Below, one piece after another: positions 19,088 through 27,429 of a DNA stretch of 64,000 bases. Each line of letters opens with the position of its first letter. Position 1 is the stretch's first letter. The notes beneath the pieces were generated by a model that saw nothing but the letters and a program-made list of their open reading frames with translations, ran no database searches and was not told where the DNA came from. Where the stretch lies: positions 1 through 64,000 of the forward strand of contig NZ_BSFK01000005.1 in NCBI RefSeq assembly GCF_027922305.1, read 5' to 3'. The translations under genes and the position numbers were made by a program. This DNA comes from Methylopila jiangsuensis. GTDB lineage: Bacteria; Pseudomonadota; Alphaproteobacteria; Rhizobiales; Methylopilaceae.

Positions 19088-21058
19088 GTGACCGAGCAGG
19101 ACCGCCCCGCCGAGGAGCCGGACGACGCCGAAGAGGATGTCGTCGAGACGCTCGAAACCCGCGACGCCGAAGACGACGCCGCGCCGGAAAGCGTGCGTCG
19201 GGGCGTGGAGGTCATCCGCGGCCACCTGAAGCACCTGCCCAACGGGCCGGGCGTCTACCGCATGTTCGACGCCCGCGGCGACGTGCTCTACGTGGGCAAG
19301 GCGCGCAGCCTGAAGAAACGCGTGGCGAGCTACGCCCGCGGCGTCGGCCACAACAACCGGATCGCCCGCATGATCGCCGAGACCTCGGCGATGGAGTTCG
19401 TCTCCACCGAGACCGAGACCGAGGCGCTGCTGCTCGAGGCCAACCTCATCAAGCGCTTGCGGCCGCGCTACAACGTGCTGATGCGGGACGACAAGTCGTT
19501 CCCCTACATCCTGATCGCCACCGACCATCCCGCGCCCCAGATCGCCAAGCACCGGGGCGCCCGCACCCGCAAGGGCGACTATTTCGGTCCCTTCGCCTCC
19601 GCCGGCGCGGTGGGGCGCACCATCGACGCGCTGGAGCGCGCCTTCCTGCTGCGCTCCTGCGCCGACAGCTATTACGAGCGCCGGACGCGGCCCTGCCTGC
19701 AGTTCCAGATCAAGCGCTGCTCCGGCCCCTGCACCGGCGAGATTTCGCTCGAAGATTACGCCGGGCTCGTCACCGAGGCGCGCCGCTTCCTGCAGGGGCG
19801 CTCGGACGCGGTGAAGACGGAGCTCGCCTCGGCCATGGACCAGGCGGCGGAGGCGCTCGATTTCGAGCGCGCCGCGGTCTATCGCGACCGGCTCGCGGCG
19901 CTGGCCGCCATCCAGTCCAATCAGGGCGTCAATCCCCGCACGGTGGAGGAGGCGGACGTGTTCGCCATCCACGCCGAGGGCGGCCAGACCTGCGTCGAGG
20001 CCTTCTTCTACCGCGCCTATCAGAACTGGGGCGCGCGCGCCTTCTTCCCCAAGGCGGACCGCAGCCTGGAGCCGCGCGAGGTGCTGGGCTCGTTCGTGGC
20101 CCAGTTCTACGACGCCGAGGAGTCGCCCCGCCTCGTGCTGCTGAGCGAGGAGATCGAGGACGGCGCGCTGCTGTCCGAGGCGCTGTCGGTGCGCTCGGGC
20201 CGCAAGGTGGAGGTGGCGGTCCCCGCCCGCGGGGAGAAGAAGGAGCTGGTGGAGCGGGCGCTGACCAACGCCCGCGAGGCGCTGGGGCGTCGGCTGGCGG
20301 AAACCGCGACGCAGGGCAGGCTGCTCGCGGGCGTGGCCGAGGCCTTCGGGCTCGAGGCGGCGCCGCAGCGGATCGAGGTCTACGACAACAGCCACATCAT
20401 GGGGACGGCCGCGGTCGGCGGCATGATCGTGGCCGGGCCGGAAGGCTTCCAGAAGAACCAGTACCGCAAGTTCAACATCCGCCCCGAGGACCTCACCCCC
20501 GGCGACGACACCGGCATGATGCGGCAGGTGCTGCGCCGCCGCTTCTCCCGGCTGCAGAAGGAATCGCCACGGGACGCGGACGGCAGGACGCCCGAGGACG
20601 CGCCGCCCTGGCCCGACCTGGTGCTGCTGGACGGCGGGCAGGGGCAGCTCACCGCCGCGCGGGAGACGCTGGCCGAACTGGGCCTGACCGACGTCCGGCT
20701 CGTGGGCGTCGCCAAGGGCATGGACCGGGAGGCCGGACGCGAGACCTTCTTCATGGAGGGGCGGACGCCGTTCCGCATGCCGCCGCGCGACCCGGTGCTG
20801 TATTACATCCAGCGCCTGAGGGACGAGGCGCACCGCTTCGCCATCGGCACCCACCGGGCCCGCCGCTCCAAGGAGTTCGTGGCGAACCCGCTGGACGAGA
20901 TCGCGGGCGTGGGGCCCACCCGCAAGCGCGCGCTGCTGCGCCATTTCGGCACCGCCAAGGCGGTGGCCCGCGCCGGCCTCGCCGATCTGGAGAAGGCGCC
21001 GGGCGTGAGCAAGACGGTGGCGCGGGCGGTCTACGACCACTTCCATGACAAGGGCTGA
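19088..21058 (+). CDS. uvrC: Excinuclease ABC subunit C
   Basis: 656 residues. The start is GTG 19088 with GGAGC upstream; a longer frame running into the SDR gene is a shadow. An acidic N-terminal tail precedes the GIY-YIG nuclease domain ([20 protein letters not shown]), which makes the 3' incision. A UVR motif ([18 protein letters not shown]), the RNase H-like 5' incision domain ([27 protein letters not shown]) and a C-terminal helix-hairpin-helix pair ([17 protein letters not shown]) follow. It acts with UvrAB in nucleotide excision repair. It precedes pgsA, a widespread neighbour. Confidence 0.97.
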   Translation: MTEQDRPAEEPDDAEEDVVETLETRDAEDDAAPESVRRGVEVIRGHLKHLPNGPGVYRMFDARGDVLYVGKARSLKKRVASYARGVGHNNRIARMIAETSAMEFVSTETETEALLLEANLIKRLRPRYNVLMRDDKSFPYILIATDHPAPQIAKHRGARTRKGDYFGPFASAGAVGRTIDALERAFLLRSCADSYYERRTRPCLQFQIKRCSGPCTGEISLEDYAGLVTEARRFLQGRSDAVKTELASAMDQAAEALDFERAAVYRDRLAALAAIQSNQGVNPRTVEEADVFAIHAEGGQTCVEAFFYRAYQNWGARAFFPKADRSLEPREVLGSFVAQFYDAEESPRLVLLSEEIEDGALLSEALSVRSGRKVEVAVPARGEKKELVERALTNAREALGRRLAETATQGRLLAGVAEAFGLEAAPQRIEVYDNSHIMGTAAVGGMIVAGPEGFQKNQYRKFNIRPEDLTPGDDTGMMRQVLRRRFSRLQKESPRDADGRTPEDAPPWPDLVLLDGGQGQLTAARETLAELGLTDVRLVGVAKGMDREAGRETFFMEGRTPFRMPPRDPVLYYIQRLRDEAHRFAIGTHRARRSKEFVANPLDEIAGVGPTRKRALLRHFGTAKAVARAGLADLEKAPGVSKTVARAVYDHFHDKG

Positions 21059-21166
21059 GCGGGCGGCGCGAAAATGGCCCGTCGGCCCCGCGCTTGGTTG
21101 ACGCGCGCGGCCTTCGCGTGATCGTGTCGCGCCGGGCAGACCCCTCGCGCAGCCGGCGACGTGACC

Positions 21167-21808
21167 ATGACTTCCGACACCCACATCGAGCCGATCCCGG
21201 CCGCTTCCGCGACCCAGCGGACCAACGCGTCCCGCAAGCATGCGCTGAGCCTGCCGAACCTGCTGACCTATGGCCGCATCCTTGCTGTGCCGGTGGTGGT
21301 GGCGTGCCTTTACGCGGGCGGCCATGTCTGGCTGTGGACGGCGGTCGGCCTGTTCGTGGTGGCGGCCATCACCGACTTCTTCGACGGCTATCTCGCCCGC
21401 GCCTGGCAGCAGCAGTCGCCGCTCGGCCGCATGCTCGATCCCATCGCCGACAAGCTTCTGGTGTCCGCCTGCCTGCTGATGCTGGCCTCCACCGGCGTCA
21501 TCTCCGGCCTGTCGCTGTGGGCGGCGGTGGTGATCCTGTGCCGCGAGGTGCTGGTGTCGGGCCTGCGCGAGTTCCTGGCGGAGCTCAGGGTCAGCGTGCC
21601 GGTGACCAAGCTCGCCAAGTACAAGACCACGGCGCAGCTGGTGGCGGTGGGCTTCCTGCTGGCGGGACCCGCGGGCGACGAACTGATTCCCGGCGTCACA
21701 GCGGTCGGGCTCGGCCTGCTGTGGTTCTCCGCCATCCTTACGCTTTACACGGGCTATGACTATTTCCGGGCGGGCCTGCGCCACGTGCTGGAGGATCCGG
21801 AGCCGTGA
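21167..21808 (+). CDS. pgsA: CDP-diacylglycerol-glycerol-3-phosphate 3-phosphatidyltransferase
   Basis: 213 residues from ATG 21167; a GTG two codons earlier is an alternative. The CDP-alcohol phosphotransferase signature DGYLARAWQQQSPLGRMLD, continuing to a final Asp in PIADK, is intact. Several transmembrane helices surround it (LLTYGRILAVPVVVACLYAG, VGLFVVAAITDFF). The enzyme makes phosphatidylglycerophosphate, the first committed step to phosphatidylglycerol and cardiolipin, at the inner membrane. Its stop overlaps the moaD start by GTGA. A weak TTGACG lies at about 21099. Confidence 0.94.
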   Translation: MTSDTHIEPIPAASATQRTNASRKHALSLPNLLTYGRILAVPVVVACLYAGGHVWLWTAVGLFVVAAITDFFDGYLARAWQQQSPLGRMLDPIADKLLVSACLLMLASTGVISGLSLWAAVVILCREVLVSGLREFLAELRVSVPVTKLAKYKTTAQLVAVGFLLAGPAGDELIPGVTAVGLGLLWFSAILTLYTGYDYFRAGLRHVLEDPEP

Positions 21809-22056
21809 AACTGCTGTATTTCGCCTGGGTGCGCGAGCGCGTGGGCCATCCCGAGGAAGAGGCGACGCCGCCCGCCGGGGTGGAGACGGTCGCCGATCTG
21901 GTGGACTGGCTGCGGGCCCGCGGGCCGGAATACGCCTACGCCTTCGCTCCCGGCGCCGCGATCCGGGCGGCGGTGGACAAGCGCCACGCCAAGCCCGAGG
22001 CCTCCATCGCCGGGGCGCGCGAGGTGGCGTTCTTCCCGCCCATGACGGGCGGCTGA
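21805..22056 (+). CDS. moaD: Molybdopterin synthase small subunit (sulfur carrier)
   Basis: 83 residues with a ubiquitin-like fold: MKLLYFAWVRERVGHPEEE at the start and a C-terminal PPMTGG tail. The terminal Gly-Gly is adenylated and thiocarboxylated by MoeB and then donates sulfur to precursor Z. GTG start overlapping the pgsA stop, and only 4 nt before moaE, so the two synthase subunits are made together. Confidence 0.95.
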   Translation: MKLLYFAWVRERVGHPEEEATPPAGVETVADLVDWLRARGPEYAYAFAPGAAIRAAVDKRHAKPEASIAGAREVAFFPPMTGG

Positions 22057-22060
22057 GGCG

Positions 22061-22519
22061 ATGGCCGTCCGGCTGCAGCGCGAGCCGTTCGACGCGGGGG
22101 CCGAGGCCGCGCGCCTCACGCAAGGTCGGGAAGAGGTGGGCGCCGTCGTCACCTTCACCGGGCTCTGCCGCCGGGGCGCCGACAGCGGCGCGCCGCTCAC
22201 CGCGCTGACGCTGGAATGCTACCCCGAGATGGCCGAGCAGGAGCTCGCCCGCATCGAGGCGGAGGCGCGGGCGCGCTGGCCGCTCGCGGACGCGCTGGTG
22301 ATCCACCGCCACGGCCGCATCCGGCCCGGCGAGCCGATCGTGTTCGTGGCGACGCTCTCCGCCCACCGCGCGGCGGCCTTCGAGGCGGCCCAGTTCCTGA
22401 TGGACTACCTCAAGACCTCCGCGCCGTTCTGGAAGCAGGAGGAGACGGAGGAGGGGACGTCCTGGGTCGCCGCCAAGGCGGTCGACGACGACGCGGCCCG
22501 GCGGTGGGACGAGGGTTGA
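22061..22519 (+). CDS. moaE: Molybdopterin synthase catalytic subunit
   Basis: 152 residues. GAVVTFTGLCRRG and LTLECYPEMAEQELARIEAEA are family blocks, HRHGRIRPGEPIVFVATLSAHR contains the conserved active-site His/Arg region, and APFWKQEE carries the catalytic lysine. It forms a heterotetramer with MoaD and adds the dithiolene sulfurs to cyclic pyranopterin monophosphate. Last gene of the uvrC-pgsA-moaD-moaE run. An AT-rich stretch (about 22550-22580) follows before the next gene. Confidence 0.96.
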   Translation: MAVRLQREPFDAGAEAARLTQGREEVGAVVTFTGLCRRGADSGAPLTALTLECYPEMAEQELARIEAEARARWPLADALVIHRHGRIRPGEPIVFVATLSAHRAAAFEAAQFLMDYLKTSAPFWKQEETEEGTSWVAAKAVDDDAARRWDEG

Positions 22520-22617
22520 GCCGGCCTCCGCGCCGCCTGAAAAATGGCCGTTAACTACTTTTAACTTTAATAAAATATGACCTCGTTCCGGGCGGCGGCC
22601 GGCCCTACGATCCGGCC

Positions 22618-23265
22618 ATGTCGTTTCGAGTCTCCACCGCCATGATCGTCGGGGCCTACGCGCTGCTCGTCAGCGTGCTGGTCGTGGGCCTCGGCGTGGA
22701 CCTCACGAAGCCGATCGCCACCTACGCGCCGCAGGTGACGTGGCTGTCGCCCGAGACCACCGCGGCCCGCGTCGCGGCGCTGCGCGGGGCGGGGCGGGCG
22801 GACGTCGCGGCGCTCTATGCTCTGGTGATCTCGCTGTCCTGGGGCCTGATCGCGGCGCTCGCCGCCGGCGGCTTCGGCTGGGGGCTCGCGAACAAGGGCG
22901 AGACCGTGCTCGGCCTCGACAAGATGATCAGCTACGCCACGCTGCTGGTCGGGCTCTACGCCTTTTCCACCTTCCTCACGCTGCTGACGTCGCGGCTGCA
23001 TGTGCCGCTGCCCCGCGGCGGCCTGAACGCCGTGCCCGCGCTGTGGTTCGCCACCATGATCCCGAGCGCGGCGATCCTCGCCCGCATCGGCGCCATGATC
23101 GCCCACGATCTCGGGGCGCTGGTCGCGCTGGCGTTCGAGCGGGAGCGGGAGAAGGCGCAGGCCTACGTGGCCGCCACCGAAGCGAAGCGGGGCGAGGACA
23201 GCCTGGACGCCCGCGTCGCCCGCGTGCTCGCCGCCCGCCGACGGGCCGCGCCTCCCGAAAACTGA
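22618..23265 (+). CDS. Uncharacterised four-helix membrane protein
   Basis: 215 residues; I do not recognise a family. Four hydrophobic stretches are visible: about 8-28 (MIVGAYALLVSVLVVGLG), 63-88, 104-125 and 138-172. The last runs into a charged cytoplasmic tail (EREREKAQAYVAATEAKRGED) that could form a short coiled coil. It stands alone, with an AT-rich promoter-like stretch before it (TTAACTTTAATAAAATATG around 22560-22578), and converges on ilvE. No enzymatic motif was seen. Confidence 0.65.
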   Translation: MSFRVSTAMIVGAYALLVSVLVVGLGVDLTKPIATYAPQVTWLSPETTAARVAALRGAGRADVAALYALVISLSWGLIAALAAGGFGWGLANKGETVLGLDKMISYATLLVGLYAFSTFLTLLTSRLHVPLPRGGLNAVPALWFATMIPSAAILARIGAMIAHDLGALVALAFEREREKAQAYVAATEAKRGEDSLDARVARVLAARRRAAPPEN

Positions 23266-23297
23266 AAACGGCGGAGCGCTTTCGCGGTCCGCCGTTT
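23265..23297 (-). terminator. Hairpin terminator between the membrane-protein gene and ilvE
   Basis: AAACGGCGGA (23266-23275) pairs perfectly with TCCGCCGTTT (23288-23297). On the minus strand it ends in TTTT, so it probably terminates ilvE; it may also act on the convergent gene, whose stop lies at its edge. Confidence 0.7.
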
Positions 23298-23322
23298 GAG
23301 ATCGTGTGGAAGATGCGTTCGA

Positions 23323-24219
23323 TCAGGCCGCGGCGACGCTGGCCTTGGGCTGCACCTCGGCCTGATAGTCCTCCATCAGCGTCTTGGTCAGATCGCCGAC
23401 GGTGAAGCGCCAGTCGGCGATCTCGGAGACGGGGGTGACCTCCGCCGCCGTGCCGCAGATGAAGCACTGCTCGAAGCTCGCCAGCTCCTCCGGCTGGATC
23501 GCGCGCTCGATCACCTCGACGCCGCGCCGGCGGGCGAGGTCGATCACGGTGCGGCGGGTGATGCCGTCCAGGAAGCAGTCCGGCGTCGGGGTGTGCAGGG
23601 CGCCGTCCTTCACGAAGAAGATGTTGGCGCCGGTGCATTCCGCCACCTGGCCGCGCCAGTCCAGCATGAGCGCGTCGGCGTAGCCCTTGCGCTCGGCGGC
23701 GTGCTTGGACAGCGTGCAGATCATGTAGAGGCCGGTGGCCTTGGCCTTGGACGGGGCGGTCTTGGGGTCGGGCCGGCGCCATTCCGCGAGGTCGACGCGG
23801 ATGCCCTTCAGGCGCTGGGCCGGGTCGAAGTAGCTCGGCCACTGCCAGATCGCGATGGCGAGATGGATGCGGTTGCCCTGGGCGGAGACGCCCATCATCT
23901 CGCTGCCGCGCCAGGCGATCGGGCGCACATAGGCGTCCTGGAAGCCCTGGCGGGCCAGCGTCTCCTCGCAGGCGCGGTTGATCTCGGCGACCGAGTACGG
24001 AACGTCGAAGCCGAGCAGCTTGCCGCTCTCCACCAGACGGCGGGAATGCTCGTCCAGCTTGAAGATGCGGCCGCCATAGGCCCGCTCGCCCTCGAACACG
24101 GCGCTGGCGTAGTGCAGGGCGTGGGTCAGCACATGCACCTTGGCGTCCGCCCAGGGCACGAACGCGCCGTCGAACCAGATGACGCCGTCACGTTGATCGA
24201 AAGGTTGGGCGTCGGCCAT
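23323..24219 (-). CDS. ilvE: Branched-chain amino acid aminotransferase
   Basis: 298 residues, class IV PLP fold. It begins IWFDGAFVPWADAKVHVLTHALHY, the classic HALHY start, and contains FKLDEHSRRL, YVRPIAWRGSEMMGV, LMLDWRGQVAECTGANIFFV and TPTPDCFLDGITRRTVIDLA. The lysine in KAKATGLYM is the expected PLP site. It catalyses the last step of Leu, Ile and Val synthesis and the first step of their breakdown. It is divergent from the MarR/OmpR/EnvZ genes across a 277-bp promoter region. Confidence 0.94.
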   Translation of the reverse strand: MADAQPFDQRDGVIWFDGAFVPWADAKVHVLTHALHYASAVFEGERAYGGRIFKLDEHSRRLVESGKLLGFDVPYSVAEINRACEETLARQGFQDAYVRPIAWRGSEMMGVSAQGNRIHLAIAIWQWPSYFDPAQRLKGIRVDLAEWRRPDPKTAPSKAKATGLYMICTLSKHAAERKGYADALMLDWRGQVAECTGANIFFVKDGALHTPTPDCFLDGITRRTVIDLARRRGVEVIERAIQPEELASFEQCFICGTAAEVTPVSEIADWRFTVGDLTKTLMEDYQAEVQPKASVAAA

Positions 24220-24496
24220 GATGAAGCTCCTTCAGGGACAGTGCGGCGCCGGTTGCCCCGGTCGTCATAAGTCGTCGTCGATCCGTCGCAAGGCTCGTGC
24301 GCCCGAAAGCGGCGAGGGTCAAGCGGACCAACGGCGGGTGCCGTTTTGCGTCGCCGGGCCGGAGCGGATAATCTTCCGTTCCAAGCGCTGTGTGACGGCG
24401 CTCCCACGCAATGTTCTGCGATCCTGACCTGCGTTGCGGCAAGTTCGTTTCGTGCGTAGGGGTGGTGATGTACTGAAATGGTCTGGATAAGTCAAT

Positions 24497-25042
24497 ATGG
24501 CTGACGTAATGGCGCCCGAACGCGGCGTGGGCGCGCTGACCGCCGCGGGCGCGGATGACGCGCCGGGCCGTGAACCGCCTTACGACCTGATCGAGCTGCT
24601 GTTTTTCGCCTATCGCGATTTCGTCCGCGACGTGGACGAGGCGCTTGCGGCCTACGGCTTCGGCCGCGCGCACCATCGGGTGCTGCACTTCGTGGACCGC
24701 AACCCTGGTCTGACGGTGACGGACCTGCTCGACATTCTGAAGATCACCAAGCAGAGCCTCGGCCGGGTGCTGCGCGAGCTGGTGGATCAGGGTTTCATCG
24801 TCCAGCGCGAGGGCGCGTCCGACCGTCGTCAGCGGCGGCTCTACGTCACGACGCGCGGCGACGAGCTCGCGCTGGAGCTCGCCCGGCTGCAGAGCGCGCG
24901 CATCGGCCGGGCGATCGAGCTCGCCGGCCCGGAGGCGGGGGACGCCGCCCGCCGCTTCCTCTACGCCATGGTGGACCGGGACGAGCGCGGCAAGGTGGAG
25001 AAGCTGACGGCGCTCGGCCGGCCCCGCGGCGGCGGGGCGTGA
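24497..25042 (+). CDS. MarR-family transcriptional regulator (PetP/LdtR-like)
   Basis: 181 residues with a winged helix-turn-helix at about 60-130: GRAHHRVLHFVDRNPGLTV, LLDILKITKQSLGRVLREL as recognition region, and the wing REGASDRRQRRLYVTTRG. It overlaps the response-regulator start by GTGA, giving the gene order known for PetP-PetR in Rhodobacter and relatives. Such proteins often act as redox or effector-sensitive regulators. The assignment to PetP/LdtR is by gene order and general similarity only. Confidence 0.8.
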   Translation: MADVMAPERGVGALTAAGADDAPGREPPYDLIELLFFAYRDFVRDVDEALAAYGFGRAHHRVLHFVDRNPGLTVTDLLDILKITKQSLGRVLRELVDQGFIVQREGASDRRQRRLYVTTRGDELALELARLQSARIGRAIELAGPEAGDAARRFLYAMVDRDERGKVEKLTALGRPRGGGA

Positions 25043-25755
25043 GCGTGGCCGGGGCCTCCCAGCCGGCGCCCACCGACGCCGCGGCGCATCTCCTGATCGT
25101 GGACGACGACGCCCGCATCCGGGCGCTGCTGCAGAAGTTCCTGGCCGGCAAGGGCTACCGCGTCACCGTGGCGGCCGACGCGGCGGAGGCGCGCGCCAAG
25201 CTCGACGCTCTGGCCTTCGATCTGCTGGTGCTGGACGTGATGATGCCGGGGGAGAGCGGGCTGGACCTCGCCCGCGCCATCCGCGCCCGCTCCGCCGTGC
25301 CGATCCTGATGCTCACCGCCCGTTCCGACGCGGAGGACCGCATCGAAGGGCTTGAGACCGGCGCCGACGACTATCTGCCGAAGCCCTTCGATCCGCGCGA
25401 GCTGCTGCTCCGGATCAGCGGCATCCTGCGCCGGGCGGGCGCGGCGGCCATGACCTCGGAGCCGGAGGTGCGCTTCGGCGGTTTCGCCTTCCATCGCGGC
25501 CGGGGCGAGCTGAAGCGCGGCGACGAGGTGGTGCGGCTCACCGACCGGGAGCGCGACCTGCTGGCGGCGCTGGCGGAGCGGCCGGGGCAGACCGTTCCGC
25601 GCTCCGCGCTCGCGGGCGACGACGTGGCCCCCGGCGACCGGGCGGTGGACGTGGTGGTGACGCGGCTCAGGCGCAAGATCGAGGACGATCCCGCCCAGCC
25701 GCTGCTGCTGCAGACCGTGCGGGGCCTCGGCTACCGTCTGCTCGCGGACGCATGA
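25039..25755 (+). CDS. OmpR-family response regulator (PetR-like)
   Basis: 238 residues from the GTG overlapping the MarR gene stop. Receiver domain at about 15-135: acidic pocket IVDDD, phospho-acceptor D66 in VLDVMMPG, conserved lysine in PKPF. The C-terminal winged helix has LTDRERDLLAALAERPGQ and VVVTRLRRKIEDDP, the OmpR/PhoB DNA-binding signature. It overlaps the kinase start by ATGA, so the cognate partner is clear. Target genes are not visible in this window. Confidence 0.92.
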   Translation: MSVAGASQPAPTDAAAHLLIVDDDARIRALLQKFLAGKGYRVTVAADAAEARAKLDALAFDLLVLDVMMPGESGLDLARAIRARSAVPILMLTARSDAEDRIEGLETGADDYLPKPFDPRELLLRISGILRRAGAAAMTSEPEVRFGGFAFHRGRGELKRGDEVVRLTDRERDLLAALAERPGQTVPRSALAGDDVAPGDRAVDVVVTRLRRKIEDDPAQPLLLQTVRGLGYRLLADA

Positions 25756-27086
25756 GCGCGACCCAGCCGGCGGTGGGGTGGGCGCGGCGTCTGCTGCCGA
25801 AGGGGCTCTACACCCGCTCGCTGCTGATCATCGTCGCGCCCATGGTGCTGCTGCAGGGCGTGCTGGCCTTCGTGTTCATGGAGCGGCACTACGAGGTCGT
25901 CACCGAGCGGCTGTCGAACGCCGTGGCGCAGAACGTGGCCGCGCTCGCCGCGCTTCACGCCGCAAGCCCCGCGCCGGAGAGCGACGCCACCCTGATCCGC
26001 GTCGCCCGGGAGCGGCTGTCGCTGCAGGTGGAGTTCACCACCGACCGGGCGCTGCCGCCGCCCCGGCCGCGGCCGTTCTTCTCCATCCTCGACGAGGCGC
26101 TGTCGAAGCAGCTCAAGGAGGAGCTGAAGCGCCCGTTCTGGATCGACACCGTGGGCCGCTCCAACTTCGTGGAGATCCGGGTGCTGCTGGACGACGGGGT
26201 GATGAAGGCCATCGCCCGCCGCAGCCAGACCTACGCCTCCAACAGCCACATCTTCCTGGTCTGGATGGTGTGCGCCTCGCTGGTGCTGATCGGCGTCGCC
26301 ATCCTGTTCCTGCGCAACCAGATCAAGCCGATCGTGGAGCTGGCCGGGGCGGCGGAGAGCTTCGGCAAGGGCCGCGCGGCGCCGGCGCTGCGCATCCGTG
26401 GCGCGCGGGAGGTGCGGGAGGCGAGCCGCGCCTTCGTGGACATGCGCGACCGCATCGAGCGCCAGATCGAGCAGCGCACCGCCATGCTCGCAGGCGTGAG
26501 CCACGACCTGCGCACCATGCTGACCCGCTTCCGTCTGCAACTGGCCCTGCTGGACGAAAGCCCGGAGATCGACGACCTCAACCGGGACGTGGACGAGATG
26601 ACCCGCATGCTGGAGGCCTATCTCGCCTTCGTGCGCGGCGACGCGGGCGAGCCGCCCCAGCCCACCGACGTGCCCGCGCTGCTGGACGACCTGAAGCGCG
26701 CCGCCGAAACCTCCGGGGCCAGGGTCAGCGTGGAGAGCCACGGCGACCCGATCGCGGTGGTGCGGCCGGACGCGTTCCGGCGCTGCCTCGGCAATCTGGT
26801 GTCGAACGCCGCCCGCTACGCCCGCCGCATCCAGGTGACCGCGATCCATGACGGGCGCACGCTGGAGGTCCGCATCGACGACGACGGGCCCGGCGTGCCG
26901 CTGGAGAAGCGGGAGGAGGTGTTCCGGCCGTTCCTGCGCCTCGACGCGGCGCGCAACCAGGACCACGGCGGCTCGGGACTTGGCCTCGCCATCACCCGCG
27001 ACATCGCCCGCAGCCATGGCGGCGACGTCACGCTGGAGCAGAGCCCGCTCGGCGGCCTGCGCGCCGTGGTGCGCGTGCCGGCCTGA
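25752..27086 (+). CDS. EnvZ-type sensor histidine kinase
   Basis: 444 residues. Two membrane helices (about 22-43 and 166-187) bracket a periplasmic domain of about 120 residues. A HAMP linker is followed by the dimerisation box with H251 in SHDLRTMLTR, then the ATPase with N box NLVSNAARYA, G1 DDDGPGVP, F box and G2 GGSGLGLAI. The usual proline after T255 in the H box is methionine. It probably phosphorylates the adjacent OmpR-like regulator. The stimulus is unknown. Confidence 0.92.
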   Translation: MSATQPAVGWARRLLPKGLYTRSLLIIVAPMVLLQGVLAFVFMERHYEVVTERLSNAVAQNVAALAALHAASPAPESDATLIRVARERLSLQVEFTTDRALPPPRPRPFFSILDEALSKQLKEELKRPFWIDTVGRSNFVEIRVLLDDGVMKAIARRSQTYASNSHIFLVWMVCASLVLIGVAILFLRNQIKPIVELAGAAESFGKGRAAPALRIRGAREVREASRAFVDMRDRIERQIEQRTAMLAGVSHDLRTMLTRFRLQLALLDESPEIDDLNRDVDEMTRMLEAYLAFVRGDAGEPPQPTDVPALLDDLKRAAETSGARVSVESHGDPIAVVRPDAFRRCLGNLVSNAARYARRIQVTAIHDGRTLEVRIDDDGPGVPLEKREEVFRPFLRLDAARNQDHGGSGLGLAITRDIARSHGGDVTLEQSPLGGLRAVVRVPA

Positions 27087-27100
27087 CCCCCGGAAACGGC

Positions 27101-27127
27101 GAACGCGCCGGACAAGCCGGCGCGTTC
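27101..27127 (+). terminator. Hairpin after the kinase gene
   Basis: GAACGCGCCGG (27101-27111) pairs perfectly with CCGGCGCGTTC (27117-27127), 11 bp with a 5-nt loop, 15 nt after the stop. There is no T-run, so it may be a weak or factor-dependent terminator. Confidence 0.5.
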
Positions 27128-27154
27128 GGATGCTCGATGCGAATTGAAGCTCTC

Positions 27155-27258
27155 ATTCCGTCATGCCCGAGCTTGTCTCGGGCATCCACGACTTGAGATC
27201 GCATCGCGCTTGACGGTCGCAGTCGTGGATGCCCGGCATGCGCCGGGCATGACGAATT
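27155..27258. repeat. Interspersed palindromic repeat, copy 3 (complete)
   Basis: The same layout as copy 2: left arm with GTCATGCCCG, hairpin GCCCGAG-CTTGT-CTCGGGC, arm CATCCACGACT with partner AGTCGTGGATG, hairpin around CCCGGC-ATG-CGCCGGG, and right arm CGGGCATGAC. It fills the gap between the kinase gene and the convergent cydX. Confidence 0.75.
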
Positions 27259-27264
27259 CTGATG

Positions 27265-27402
27265 TCAGCGGGGCAGAACGCCCCGTTCGGCGGCCTGCGC
27301 GCCCTGCTTCACCCTGTCGTCCACCAGCTCGTACCACATGGCGTTGAGCACGGCGAAGGCGGCGGCCAGCGGCAGGCCGAGGATCCAGGCGAAGTACCAC
27401 AT
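27265..27402 (-). CDS. cydX: Cytochrome bd small subunit CydX
   Basis: A 45-codon gene, MWYFAWILGLPLAAAFAVLN at the start, then AMWYEL, ending GVLPR. The N-terminal MWYFxWILG and the single transmembrane helix followed by WYE are the CydX/YbgT signature. AAAGGAG lies 9-15 nt upstream and the gene follows cydB by 27 nt on the same strand. CydX is required for stable, active cytochrome bd oxidase in E. coli and Brucella. The tail after residue 30 is longer and more charged than the E. coli protein. Confidence 0.9.
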   Translation of the reverse strand: MWYFAWILGLPLAAAFAVLNAMWYELVDDRVKQGAQAAERGVLPR

Positions 27403-27429
27403 GATGCGTGTCTCCTTTGTCTTCGGCGG

